Source: Narthecium ossifragum (Eukaryota; Streptophyta; Magnoliopsida; Dioscoreales; Nartheciaceae). Taken from it: a stretch of 64,000 bases of DNA. Below, piece by piece: positions 53,597-64,000 of the stretch (position 1 is the stretch's first letter; each line of letters begins with the position of its first letter). The notes beneath the pieces are model-generated. The model worked only from the letters and a program-made list of their open reading frames with translations. It searched no databases and was not told the DNA's origin. The translations under genes and the position numbers were made by a program. The DNA lies in assembly GCA_963920575.1 (NCBI GenBank), contig OY986969.1, forward strand, positions 19,763,288-19,827,287, in the 5' to 3' direction.

Positions 53597-53880
53597 TCCA
53601 TTAGAAATGGTCATCTTTGGTTCTTAGGAACAACACAAAAGGTAAAGGATGATACTAGTTTTACAGGCATCTTGTTCCCATGCCCTTCACTTCTCAGAAC
53701 CTCTTCATCACCATTCCACTTGGCATCTCTCCCATAGCACCAAATTCCACATACCCAACTTGAGATTTAGCTATGGGTCCTTCAGATTTGCTACAACTGG
53801 GAAAATGGTACAGTACAAAGCAAGAATGCATGCTAAAAACATCCCAACTGAGGACGCGGCCATTGAAGTTCAGAAAATAC
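53597..53880 (+). pseudogene. Diverged copy of exon 1 (transit peptide) of the thioredoxin-fold gene
   Basis: The ORF from 53649 reads MILVLQASCSHALHFSEPL, and later KFHIPNLRFSYGSFRF, closely matching exon 1 of the upstream gene (MILSSQASCSHPLHFPEPL, KFRIPKLRFSYGSFRF). Similarity starts about 45 bp before the ATG and fades near 53880 (47510 in the parent). The frame stays open for 85 codons, but exons 2-10 are absent before the next gene begins. It is a partial tandem duplication or the residue of a lost paralogue. Confidence 0.85.
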
Positions 53881-54016
53881 ATCTAAAGTCTTCAGCAATG
53901 TGCTAATAGATGACTGCTTACATCAAATGATTTTAGTTAGCAAGAAGCATTGGCAATTGAATTGGCAGCCACCACGACGTCGATTACCAAGCAAGCTTTG
54001 ATCCTGAAAGAGGGTG

Positions 54017-57000
54017 TTATGTTGATGATGCTGCAGAAGTAAGATATGCTCTCCTGTCTCTGATGAATCTCTGGTGAAACAATTCGAAATTGCCACATTT
54101 GATAGCTTCCCTAATTGCTTGGAAAAAACTGATGTAATGGTAAGTATTGTGTCTGCAATCGTTTCAAGAGAGATAAGTCAGACAATCTCCTAAAAATTAA
54201 AATGAGGTTAGACTAAGCAGATGTAGTTGAAGCTGAAAATTTTGAGCAAGGATACTGTTCTGAGAATGCTGTACATTTCTAATAGGATCTGAGCCAGCAT
54301 TTCATGAACGTTGAGAAGGTGATTTATATAAGCGCGGGTGTGGTTCTGGCACGTGAAACATCTGCAACCTTCAACAATAGGTGATACATCTCGCCTACAG
54401 CCAAGCAATAAATATCTATCAGAAAATCATTGAGCCCAACCTTTTTTGGTTAGCTTTACTAGCTAAGTACCATATGATGCATATATTATCTCCATGTGAC
54501 ATATCATGGACGGTTTCAAACTTTAAATAAAAAAACGGATGAAGCTCATGCAGATTTCTGGATAAAGGAAAATGCAGCACTCTGCAATTCATAGCATCAA
54601 TTGGTGTCCCCCAATCTTAATAACAGACTGGGAATAGAACAAACCAAGTAAAAAGGACACTAGCACATGCTTTCTCCAAAGATAAGTAACCATTGAAGGA
54701 CATATAGCGCCTTACCTAACTGAAGTAAAAAGGACTCTAGCACATGATTTCTCATGCGATTTGATTTAAGAGACAAGTATGGGCATAGGCTGCACACCTG
54801 TATATAGTTGCCCGTAGATTTATCTTTGTGTAGTCACCACCTTCATAACTCAGATGTACATCCAATGTGTTTCTTTTTACAAAATCAAGTGGAAAAACTA
54901 GCGCATATCCTCCCATAGTAAGATGGTAAATATACCTAAAAAGTATTTCGTAGAAGTTCAATATTTGGTAAGAAATGGAAACAAGACAGAGGTAAATAAA
55001 AGAGGATGATGCCAGGCTCAGAAAGATACGTGGAGTCAAAAAGATCTATTCCAGCAGCAACACCCTGCAAGACCTCCTCTGTAAGGGGATAAAAGTCTAC
55101 ATAAATGTGATATACTGAAAAAGCCTAGCGTTTCCCACGAACACAAAATTGATTAAACAAATGTCAAATCATTGGCCCCTATTTCCAGGGATAAGTTGGG
55201 TAGGTTGCAGAACAAAATGCAATAAAAGAAAAGAACCGAGCTACAGACAGGATATATTTCATCTGACAACATTTCTATGGTCATAAGACTAACATTTAAA
55301 GTTACCATTGTGGTGATATCTTATCTGAAAGGATACTTAATGCTAGCTACCTCTGCATATGAATGTCCATCAAGGATTTACGATACTGATTCAAGAACTG
55401 GGAGAATTGATTCTAGGTTGTGCATGTGGCCACCACAGAAGCTATTATAGAATCAATATTGCATATTGGTGCTAATTGTTCCTCCTTCAAACAAGTTCAT
55501 CAGCAAACGATAAGCTAAATGAACATAAAAGATGAGATTCTTATGGAGAGAAATTTAATAGTAACGAAAGGTTGCTTGAGATTCAAGATCAATTACGAGT
55601 CTGAACACCATATCCATCAGTTTTAGAACTTCTCGTACAAAAGTTATACCTGGAAGACCAAGTCCAGATATTTGGCGCAGCTTTTCCATTGGCAGACATT
55701 CCTGAAATATCAGCTGTACAGATTATTCCTAATGCTAGAAAAAAGAATGAAAGCTCACAAAAAGAACACGCCGATTCCACATTTTGAAAGATACGTAGTT
55801 ATACAACACAAGAATGCATAACTACATGGGGTCAACCTCACACCAGTATCTAAGCTTACGACACCTATACCTAATAAGGCATGAAATGATGCAACAGCAA
55901 AATCATGCATAATACCACGCGGAAACAAAAATAAGAGGGACTTTCATGACCAATGCATCAATAAAGACACAAAAAACCTGGGATACAATTTAAGAGAATA
56001 AAATGTAATATATGTCCATTCATATGTCGAAGCTTGTGTTTTCAAAACTAATAAGTCAAATATGCGCTAACTAAAGCAGCAAATGAAGGTTCAATGTATG
56101 CAGATGATTCATCCACTGGCTTGGGCATCAATAGTCCCCATCTCCGTGTACAGAAGCCACATCATAAATTTTCGAAGGGGTGGATCAGATCAGGCTATAA
56201 AAATGTGATGCAAATTGTCTCGATTAAATAATACACAATCAAATCAAGTCCATGATTTCCAATGGATTTTGTCGTAAAAGCATTTACACTGGGCAGATAT
56301 ACATTTTGGTCCTTCCAAAACTCCAAGTTATCAGTATTTCCTGAATTAAATTATGTCTGGTTTACCATGGATAAGTTGCTCACCACAACAGTATTCAACA
56401 GTGCAGGGCGTTCTTCCATGCTCTCTCCAAACCCAAAACCTCCAATCCAGAAACCTGAGTCGAGCATTACCCACAAAAGCATTGGCTTATGTGTCTCAAA
56501 TTTCATATGGTCAAAATGATGACATATCTCAGTTCAGTTTGTGGCATTAAGAATGAAGTTCAGAGAACCTGACACATTACGCTTTGCAACCTCAGATGCA
56601 CAACGTTTTCGTTCTTCCACAGAAGATCCTCCAACTATGGCTCCCATAAGAGTTGATCCGTTTTCCTGAGTCTCAATTAATAAAGTCTAATTTCAGCAGA
56701 AGCATCAAAGACCATAAATGTGCATATGTCCAATTCGTGAACAAAAATCAACACAGATGAATTAACTCAAGCAACATCTAGAGCTAAAGATATCAAGAAT
56801 GAAGAAGCTTGAGTCAAAGCACCAGGAACCCAGCTAGGCGGATATTCTTATATGTTTGATGGTCTAGAATGTGGACAACTTGCATCCGGATAAAAGATTG
56901 TAGCTAATGTGCAATAAAAGAAGTGTTCAGCCAGTAGTAAAAGCTTCAAAACTTGTTACACTACTTTCATAAACAAAACTTGAAAGAATCTAAATTTGCC

Positions 57001-58903
57001 AGTCTTACGATGCATATCTTATAAATGATGAATCTTTCTGTAACAAGTCCAATATTGTTCCTCTTCTCAAAACTCAGCTATGAAATTTGCAAGGTTGCTC
57101 CAGGCAAATAGTTTTTTTACTGAGAAAGTGAGAAAGTAGTAGCACAGGTTTCTCTAGCTGCGCATTGGCCTTCTAGGCCTTTTTCAAAAAAACTATATCG
57201 TTCAAAGTTGGCTTGACCAGTAGTCTAACAACAAACATCAGAGGTTTCCAGATCACATAGATAACGTGTTAATAAAGACATAAATCCTTCTTTGGAGCCT
57301 CCTTACTTAGAGCTCTACTGAATCGCACATATTCTCTAGAAATGCCCCTGTTAATGGTGATGATTATATAAATCAATTTGCTATAGTACTAAATATTATC
57401 ATGGGGAAATAAGTTCACAACTACAGAAAGGAACTACAAAAAGATCAGAAAAAACAGACCACCATGATACAAGTGCTCAAATGAGGACCTTGTATTTTTG
57501 CTTGATACAGAGATGGAGTTCAAGAAAATGGTCCAATTCTTAATTGATCGGCAATTCAAACCATTTTCATAAGAGATTAACACAACAGAAAATAAAGAAA
57601 TCTGTTATAGCCTCACTGGATGCTTAACCCCAAAATGGATAAGCCACCTATTGCTGGGAAAATAATTGGGTAATGCATATACCGGGTCAAGAGCAAGGCA
57701 ATCATCAAGCCATCTAAGTGTTCTGTCCACAGATGTCTTGTTTCTCTTCTCGGAAACCCAAGCAGGCACCTCATCAGCCAAACTAGCCCAGAGGTTGGGC
57801 TTCAAGGATGAAATCATATCCATGTAATTTGCAGGACTTACCTGAAGGAAAAGAATTTGAATAGCCATAACTATGTAATGAAGAGAGGAGGGAATTCAGA
57901 TGATAAAGAAATACAAGCCACTACCAGGCGACGACCACAAGGTGTTTCAAAACAAGCTCCAAGTTTATTGGTTCCTTGGCTCTCAGGAAGACACTCAATG
58001 GAATCCCTTGGCGCTGCTATAAAGACATGATCCTGCACTCCAACCATCTTATGTGACCCTCCTATATTTGAAATAGTTCTTGGCGGAGGGCACTCTAAGC
58101 TGCAATAAACCTCCAAACATGTAACAAACTTAACAAATAAAATGAGATTGATCTAGTCAAAATCAGTGCATTATGAATATCAAAAGATATCCTGAAAATA
58201 TCACGAATAGATGAAGGAATCGAAACAAATTATGCTAAAAAAATAGGAGATTACAATACTACAGCTACAAAAAAAAATAAAGCAATTACAAAGCAATGGC
58301 TACAACAATAAAAAACAAAGTCAAATATTTCAAAGAAACAAAAGTCCCAACTTGGTCATCATCAAAGCTAACACGCAATCCAACTCGCATAACTGCAGTC
58401 CTCTACATATCAATGGAAAGCATAGCCTAGTCGAAACGATCCCCAGTGATTCTTGACAAAAGGAAACAAATGTACACAAATGCCACTTGCTCAAAACACA
58501 ACACATCGATTTCCCAAGTAGGAAACTCGACACAGCTACTAATCAGCCCAACTCTCAAGAAAGAGTCGTGACATAACACTCATATGATATCGACATGGGC
58601 ATTTCATCGAAAACCCATTGTGCTATGTAAATATCTTGCTGGGTCTTTCCAAGTTCGACAGAGTTGCAGAATGACTCACAACTGGATTGGGCTGAGGTGA
58701 AGGAGGTGGGAGTCGGGGGAGGGGAGGGAGGCAAGGAGGTCGCGAGGGAGGAAGGCCGGGAGACCACGGCGAGTGGACAGCACCAGCGCCGGCGTCTCGA
58801 TGGCCGCCGCGACACCGCCGACACCGCCTGGGTATAGTGTACCAACGCGTGCACAGCCCCCGCCGGCGGCGCCGCCGCACGACTTCGCCACTACGAACCT
58901 CAT
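54017..58903 (-). CDS. QTRT2: Queuine tRNA-ribosyltransferase accessory subunit 2 (QTRT2-like), ten exons
   Basis: Exons on the minus strand: 58903-58680, 58099-57925, 57841-57683, 56665-56569, 56454-56384, 55701-55650, 55078-55030, 54935-54798, 54394-54275, 54152-54017. All are GT-AG, all phases close, 1221 bp, 406 residues. In eukaryotes this subunit pairs with the catalytic QTRT1 to exchange guanine-34 for queuine in GUN-anticodon tRNAs. Family landmarks: TISNIGG, FETPCGRR, DEVPAWVSEKRNKTSVDRT, GAIVGGSSVEER, GFWIGGFGFGESMEERP, and YIYHLTMGGYALVFPL. The zinc site is C332, C334, C337 and H363 (CxCx2Cx25H, the His supplied by the last exon), as in TGT enzymes. The N-terminal 30 residues are Gly/Arg-rich and poorly conserved. 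A MULE-like element sits 90 bp upstream of the ATG. Confidence 0.93.
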
Positions 58904-58992
58904 CGCTTATTTCCCGCGCTGCTACTGATTCTATTCTAGAGAAGTCAACCTCAACTTAAATGACATAATTTTTGGGTTCCATTTATTAAATT

Positions 58993-59914
58993 GGTGGCTT
59001 TATCTACGCCACGAAAATGTCTAAGGACACCGCGACTTTTTTGTTTTCCCTAAACTACCCTCGTCCCCTACCTCCCTCTCTCCAGATCTCCCTCTCTCTC
59101 GCTCTCCACCCCACCGTCGACCTCCTTGACGCCGGACATCTTCAGCCTCCTCTCTTCTCGATCTCCCCCCCACACCGACCTTGCCCGTTGCCAACCTGCA
59201 ACCTTGAGGGTGTCTCTCTCTCTCCCCCCACTCTCTCCGTCGTCGCCCCTTCAAGAATCAAGTCGCCGTCTTCGACTGCTCATTGTTCGGCTTTTAAAAA
59301 CCGAACATTAAGCAAACGCTCAGTTTTTAAAAACCGAACATTAATTACAAGTTCGATTTTTAAAAACCAAACATTAAGCACACTTTCGATTTTTAAAACC
59401 TGAACACTAAGTCGATTTTTAAAAAGTCGAACATTTAGTTAAAACCGAACATTAACTACATGTTCGACTTTTTATATCCGAATAGAAACCAAACGTTTGA
59501 TTTTTTAAAGCCGAACACTGCATTCGTTATTAAAAACTAAAAGATTCGGTTTTTAAAAATTGAAAATAACACAGTAGTTCGGTGAGGGCTTCGGGAGGTT
59601 GCAGGCATGCTAAATTTGGCCGCCCAGAGAGATCCACGAGGGAGATCGACGAGAGAGAGATCCATGAGAGAGAGAGAGAGAGAGAGAGGAGAGAGGGCAG
59701 TGGCTTCGGGCATGGTGTTCGGTGACAGAGAGCAGGCCGATGGGGGCGACGTCGGGGTTGTAGGCCGGCGACGGGCAAGGCCAGTGGGAGAGAGAGAGAG
59801 AGGGTGATCGGGGAGAGAGAGAGGGAGGGAGGGAGGTTGAAGACAAGGGTAGTTTAGGAAATAAAAAAATGAGCGGTGTCCTTAATAATTAGGGCGGTGT
59901 AGATAGAACGACTC
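58993..59914. mobile_element. MULE-like element with long imperfect TIRs
   Basis: The element is flanked by a perfect 10-bp duplication TTATTAAATT (58983-58992, 59915-59924), within the 9-11 bp range of Mutator-like elements. The left arm (tatctacgcc, aaggacaccgc, ccctaaactaccct, then CT-rich) is matched in reverse complement by the right arm (agggtagtttagg, gcggtgtcctt, GA-rich). The arms continue as CT-rich and GA-rich tracts. No transposase is present. ORFs inside are composition artefacts. Confidence 0.8.
59275..59570. repeat. About 31-bp minisatellite with TTTTTAAAAA cores
   Basis: Roughly eight diverged units of gtttttaaaaaccgaacatt plus a 10-bp spacer (aagcaaacgct / acaagttcga) lie at the centre of the MULE-like element. 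Each core is a self-complementary AT palindrome. Confidence 0.75.
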
Positions 59915-60140
59915 TTATTAAATTAGTGATTTTGGGGATCTTTTTACTTACATTGCTCCAATTAAATCTTTTTTAAGATTAAGCAACCTTATAAGGAGCA
60001 ATAACGGTTACAACCGTTTCCCTTCTATTAGTTTGTTTATATGTATATTTTTCTAATTTAACTTTGTATATTTTTATCATATTCCCTAAGTTAGTTTTAA
60101 ATATACATCCTTATAATCATAAGCAAGGAGATTAATTTTA

Positions 60141-61077
60141 AGGGTTATTTGCATATACCCCCCCTGCAAAAAGGTTTATTTTACGTATACCCCCCTAAAA
60201 AAACAAAATTTGCATCAGAAACCTTGAAAATCTTGATTATTTGCATATAGCCCCTCGGGTTAATTGGGAATGGAATATTCGGTGTGCAAGCTAACGGAGG
60301 CTAACAATGAAAGCTGAAATTACAAATATACCCTTACCCCTACCCCTATATATGCTTCCTTCTCCCTCCTCCGACCCGACGATTGTTAGGGCAAGGGCTT
60401 CAAATCCTCTGATGACATATCTCCTCATCCTCCGGCGACCTAGCTATTTCCTCATCGGCAGCAAACTTCTCCCAATTTCTCTCTATTTTTCTTGATTTCT
60501 GCCAATTTCCATCCTCTATAGATCGATTTCCTCGTCAATTTAACCATGAAGAAGTCTCCATCTTCTTCCTCCACCTTAGGTTCGCACAACACACCCTATA
60601 TGACTTGTCATTGCCAAGAGTCGTGCTCCATCTGGCAATCCAATCGCACCAACAGCAAAGGCAGAAAGTTTCTGGGCTGTTCCAGATATAAGGTATTAAT
60701 CTCATTGTTTTTTTTTTACATTTCGAAAGGTTGAACTCCACTCCATCTTTTACCCTAGTCTTATTTTCTCAAAGCATGGATGATGCTAGTTGCCATCCAA
60801 GCTCATGCAGTAGCTCTAAAAACCCTTACCCCAACAATCGTCGGGTCGGAGGAGGGAGAAGGAAGCATATATAGGTGTAGGGGTAAGGGTATTTTAGTAA
60901 TTTCAGCTTCCACCGTTAGCCTCCGTTAGCTTGCGCACCGAATATTCCATTCCCAATTAACCCGAGGGGCTATATGCAAATAATCAAGATTTTCAGGGTT
61001 TCTGATGCAAATTTTTTTTTTTTAAGGGGGTATACGTAAAATAAACCTTTTTCAGGGGGGTATATGCAAATAACCCT
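60141..61077. mobile_element. MULE-like element with 255-bp TIRs carrying a GRF zinc-finger exon
   Basis: The left arm 60141-60395 and the right arm about 60820-61077 are near-perfect inverted repeats of about 255 bp (from agggttatttgcatata to cgacccgacgattgtt). A 7-bp repeat AATTTTA (60134-60140, 61078-61084) flanks the element and can be read as part of a longer imperfect duplication. The 425-bp centre holds a short coding exon. TIR length fits Mutator-like elements. No MuDR-type transposase is present, so it is non-autonomous. Confidence 0.82.
60546..60692 (+). CDS. GRF-type zinc-finger first exon inside the MULE-like element
   Basis: The ORF begins MKKSPSSSSTLGSHNTPYMT and continues with CHCQESCSIWQSNRTN and KGRKFLGCSRYK. 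This is the GRF zinc-finger pattern (C-x-C, C, then G-R-x-F-x-G-C), which binds single-stranded nucleic acid in topoisomerase III, NEIL3 and many plant single-domain proteins. A donor-like site (AAG/GTATTA) follows at about 60692. No following exon is seen in the element, so it is either a captured first exon or a fragment of the element's own gene. Confidence 0.55.
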
Positions 61078-61170
61078 AATTTTAAATATACATACTTATC
61101 TACCTTATAAGATCCAAGGGTAGTTACTTTTATGACTCATTATCTGAGTCATAAACTTATACACGCATGT

Positions 61171-61210
61171 CATACACGTGGCATACACGTGGCATACACG
61201 TGGTATAAAA
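61171..61210 (+). promoter_or_regulatory. Three tandem G-box units followed by a TATA box
   Basis: The 11-bp unit CATACACGTGG is repeated three times exactly (61171-61203), each with a G-box core CACGTG, and is followed immediately by TATAAAA (61204-61210). It looks like a compact bZIP/bHLH-responsive promoter, but no gene follows within 230 bp. Confidence 0.5.
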
Positions 61211-61447
61211 TTATAATTAAATAAACAAAAAAAAGGATAGTGGCTGATGTGGCGTAAGTTATAATAGAGATAGTGGGGGCGGGCAGTTAGCCGTGCCAGG
61301 TGGCACGGGCCCACCACCTAGTTTGTAAGATAAGATTCGACAAAGATTGTTTTATATGTTCCAGTTTTTTGACCAATAACAAAATACATTACATAATTCC
61401 AACCAAAACATCTAATCCATCAACACTACTAGAAAAAATTAACCTAG

Positions 61448-63501
61448 TTTGCTAGAAGATCGATCTTTTAATGCCAGAAAGTCAAGACGCGATTGTCATG
61501 AAGGATCGATCGATCATTCATAGGTCAGTTCGTTTGTCTATAAATCGGACGTAACCTTTTTCCTTGAATCCTTTTGAAATTCATGGTTCTTGAGCTCAGA
61601 TCCAGCTGGATTTTGAAGTGATTGAGGACGATCCAAGGCTTAGCAACTGGGATTGAAGCAACTCTTGCCTAAGTAGGGATTCCTACCTACTTGTTTTCCG
61701 GTTTTTGTGAGTTTGAGTTAATTGTGTTTTGTTTTGCTTAGATCTCATAGTGTAATTGTTCGTTTTTAGTATTCTTATCGGTTTTGGACTCGTGGTCCTT
61801 CGTACTACCAGATTCCAATGTTTTGTGGGATTTGGTAGAGTTTTCCGAAGGTATTTCTCGCAGGAGGTTCGTCGGAGAACCCAACAAGATCGATCTTTCT
61901 TGGAGAAAGATCGATCCTTCATTGTTGGTCATGCTGAGCCCGAGCATGATCGATCATCTGGTGAAGATGATCGATCTTTGTTCCAGGGTAGCATGGATGC
62001 CCTTGTCGCGAGGAGGATCGATCTTCCTTGGCGTGACAAGGAGGGTGCCCTCTGTTGCGAGGATGATCGATCTTCTTGAAAGAAAGGATCGATCTTCTTT
62101 GGCTCGACAGGAATGGGAGGCTCTCTGTTACATGAAAGATCCTTTGGTGGCAGAGAGGAGTTTTCTTTGGCTTTGCCCGCGGGGATTTGTATGTACGATT
62201 TTTCTTACAGCTTTATATATTGTACATATCATTAAGCATGCTAGCCTCATATTAGGGGTAGTGGTGAACCTAGAGAGTGATGACTCCTAGGATGTTTAGA
62301 ATAAGTGGGAGAGTAGCCCTACTGCTTTTCATAGTCTTGCATGCCGGCGTACGCCGAGGGCCTTTACTTGCGCGGTTTGTCTTCTGTTGTTTGCGGGGCT
62401 ACTTCCCGATACAGATTGCTGGTGAACTGGCTGCCAGTTGGTGGTGTACCACTACAGCAGGTCCAGACTTTAAATGTATGTTCACCACCCCGGGCCAGCA
62501 GAGTGCCGAGCCCAGACCTTGTTATGCTATCATCGCATCCTGCTGCATGCTTAACTGCTTATATGTGTATTGTTCATCGCATGCATCTCTGTTGTGCATT
62601 ACTTGCATATAGTTAGGGCGTGGGCGATCTGTGGGTCTCCGTCCCGAGGCTTGGAAGCTCGGATTTAGCCCTAGGATCGGAGTCAGGTAGTTTGGACCAG
62701 GTTTGAATTGTGGTGTACAGTCAAATTCGATGATAGCCCTAGATTACTGGTACACATGTTGCTTGATGATTATAGAGGTTGTGTCGGTCTCGAGTCGGAT
62801 TCTGAGGTGTAGCTGGTGTCCCACTGTGATGACTCTTGAGTAGAGGGGTTGCCTACTCAACGGTGCTATTTCCCGCTAGTAATGCCGGTTCCCTGCTTGT
62901 GAGTCAGCAGTGTGGGTTCCTGCTTACTGAGTGTGACCCATCATGTGACCAGTTCTTCTGAAAGACCATGATTGTGGACCTCAGGGACACGCGGTGGGGT
63001 TATGAGACCTCTCTATACACCCAGGTCTTACTTGAGGGTGACACTGTTGCGTTTGCCTCTTCCTTCTGTGTGTCGTAGTGTAGTTTCCCTGCTGAGTTTA
63101 GTTGCTCACTCCTACCCGGACTGCGTTTTGCAGGTGCAGGCGTTAGCTCCTCTTCGGTGACCCCGACCGGGCAGTTGGTCGGCGGTACGGCGGCGCCAGG
63201 CAGAGTTTGAGAGGTGGTGATCCTTTATTGCTTTAAACCCTTGTTAGTTAGTCTCATACGGGAGTGCTTATATGTTGTATTCGAATCTTCCCCTCTCCGA
63301 GGATATGTATATTAACACTTGGGTTTGTAAATCTGTGATTTGAGGTTTGTAAAATTATAGCTTTTAATTTAAGGGTGTTTTGGTGAATTGTTTAGGGAGA
63401 CCAATAGGTTAGAGGGAACCCTTGTCAAATTTTCCGCATTTCGTTAGGTTTCGGTTCGTATCGCCCGCCCCAGTTGGGCTTTCACGGGTCGGGGCACGAC
63501 A
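61448..63501 (+). repeat. LTR-like block of a Ty3/Gypsy (Tekay/Del-like) family
   Basis: The block ends cgggtcggggcacgaca at 63501, exactly where SARD4-like coding similarity starts, marking a junction. It includes ctacccggactgcgttttgc and gtgcaggcgttagctcctct, shared with the minus-strand LTR at 31196-33489. Its first 650 bp carry many agatcgatctt / gatgatcgatc palindromes. The left end near 61448 is uncertain and no target duplication was found. Confidence 0.5.
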
Positions 63502-64000
63502 CTCTAACCTCGCCGCACGATCTCTCGCTCGCCCATACACCCCCAAGTCCTCGTCATGGCCAGCGTCGGAGCCCTCGACCCCCACCTCATCGCCGCCCAC
63601 CGTAGCGCCCGACCCTCAATCTCTTGTCCACCGCAGCGCCTGACCTCAAAGCTCTAGGAAGAAGAAGAAGCGGGCGATGGAGGAGGCGAGGTAGTCTTCG
63701 AGCACGCGGATTGCTTGGACGAGGTGGTAGGGCTGGGGAACATCATCAGTTGCGCCACCAGTTCTAGCAGCCCCATCGTGAAAGGGGAGAGCTTGAAGCC
63801 CGAGGTGCATCTCGATCTCGTGGGTTCCTTCACCTCGTCTACGAGGGAGTGCGATGACGAGGCATTGCTCAGGGGAAGGGTATTTGCGGACTTCGACGTG
63901 GCCTTGGAAGACGTCGGTGAGTTGGTGGAGCTCGGTCGGCGAGTTGGTGGAGTCCGGGAGAATACCATCTTCCTTGACGGGAAACGGGTGAAAAACTGCT
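63502..64000 (+). pseudogene. SARD4 / ornithine cyclodeaminase-like gene fragment (runs off window)
   Basis: The plus frame reads QVLVMASVGALDPHLIAAHR, a segment before the Rossmann GxGxxxPH site, and then VVFEHADCLDEVVGLGNIIS, CATSSSSPIVKGESLKP, and HLDLVGSFTSSTRECDDEAL. These match plant SAR DEFICIENT 4, the reductase of the ornithine cyclodeaminase/mu-crystallin family that makes pipecolic acid for systemic immunity. Breaks are a frameshift near 63540 (upstream LAARSLARPYT is in another frame), an in-frame TAG at 63655-63657, missing residues between the two parts, and diverged sequence after about 63920. The first half of the protein is absent, replaced by the LTR-like block. The frame is open to the window edge. 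Confidence 0.8.

Noticed and set aside
1..64000. tRNA, rRNA, snRNA genes or organelle DNA insertions
   Set aside because: I looked for tRNA A/B-box cloverleaf patterns, rRNA and plastid gene motifs and saw none I could support.

Overview
This window is nuclear DNA from a flowering plant. The evidence is spliced genes with GT-AG introns, a plant cytosolic leucyl-tRNA synthetase, a STIG1-type secreted protein, a plastid-type thioredoxin-fold protein, and a dense nest of plant transposons (Ty3/Gypsy LTR elements, L1-type LINEs, hAT, PIF/Harbinger and MULE-like elements). The species cannot be fixed from the sequence alone.

Four genes look intact. (1) A STIG1-like cysteine-rich secreted protein with an unusual proline-rich repeat tail (7251-7952, minus). 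(2) Cytosolic leucyl-tRNA synthetase (11505-14816, minus), with an inferred 5'UTR intron (14842-15851) that carries a hairpin-forming minisatellite. (3) A ten-exon chloroplast-type protein with two thioredoxin/GST-N folds (47281-52487, plus). (4) A ten-exon QTRT2-like accessory subunit of tRNA-guanine transglycosylase (54017-58903, minus). Genes 3 and 4 are convergent, and a decayed copy of gene 3's first exon lies between them. Genes 2 and 4 both act on tRNA (charging and queuosine modification), but 40 kb of transposons separates them and nothing suggests co-regulation.

Layout. 0-3 kb: a palindrome array, a PIF/Harbinger transposase pseudogene and a small viroplasmin-domain ORF. 3-7 kb: a MITE and a broken hAT transposase. 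7-16 kb: STIG1-like gene, duplicated non-coding blocks and the leucyl-tRNA synthetase gene. 16-26 kb: a nested block in which LINE ORF1 sequence is split by a very young Ty3/Gypsy chromovirus (17021-22838, TSD CAACA) and flanked by a Tourist/Harbinger-like element (23126-24672, TSD TAA). 26-34 kb: a second LINE on the minus strand and a truncated Ty3-type element. 34.0-39.4 kb: a non-autonomous LTR retrotransposon (TSD CAACT) without recognisable gag-pol. 40.6-42.7 kb: a second hAT pseudogene. 43.5-45.0 kb: a solo LTR (TSD GCTAG). 45-47 kb: MITEs and a sugar-transporter fragment. 47-59 kb: the two spliced genes. 59-61 kb: two adjacent long-TIR MULE-like elements, one just upstream of QTRT2 and one carrying a GRF-type zinc-finger exon. 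61.4-63.5 kb: an LTR-like block that abuts a SARD4/ornithine-cyclodeaminase-like pseudogene running off the right edge.

Exon boundaries for the spliced genes were worked out by hand from splice sites, reading phase and family similarity, without transcripts. Boundaries of several degenerate repeats are approximate and marked with low confidence.
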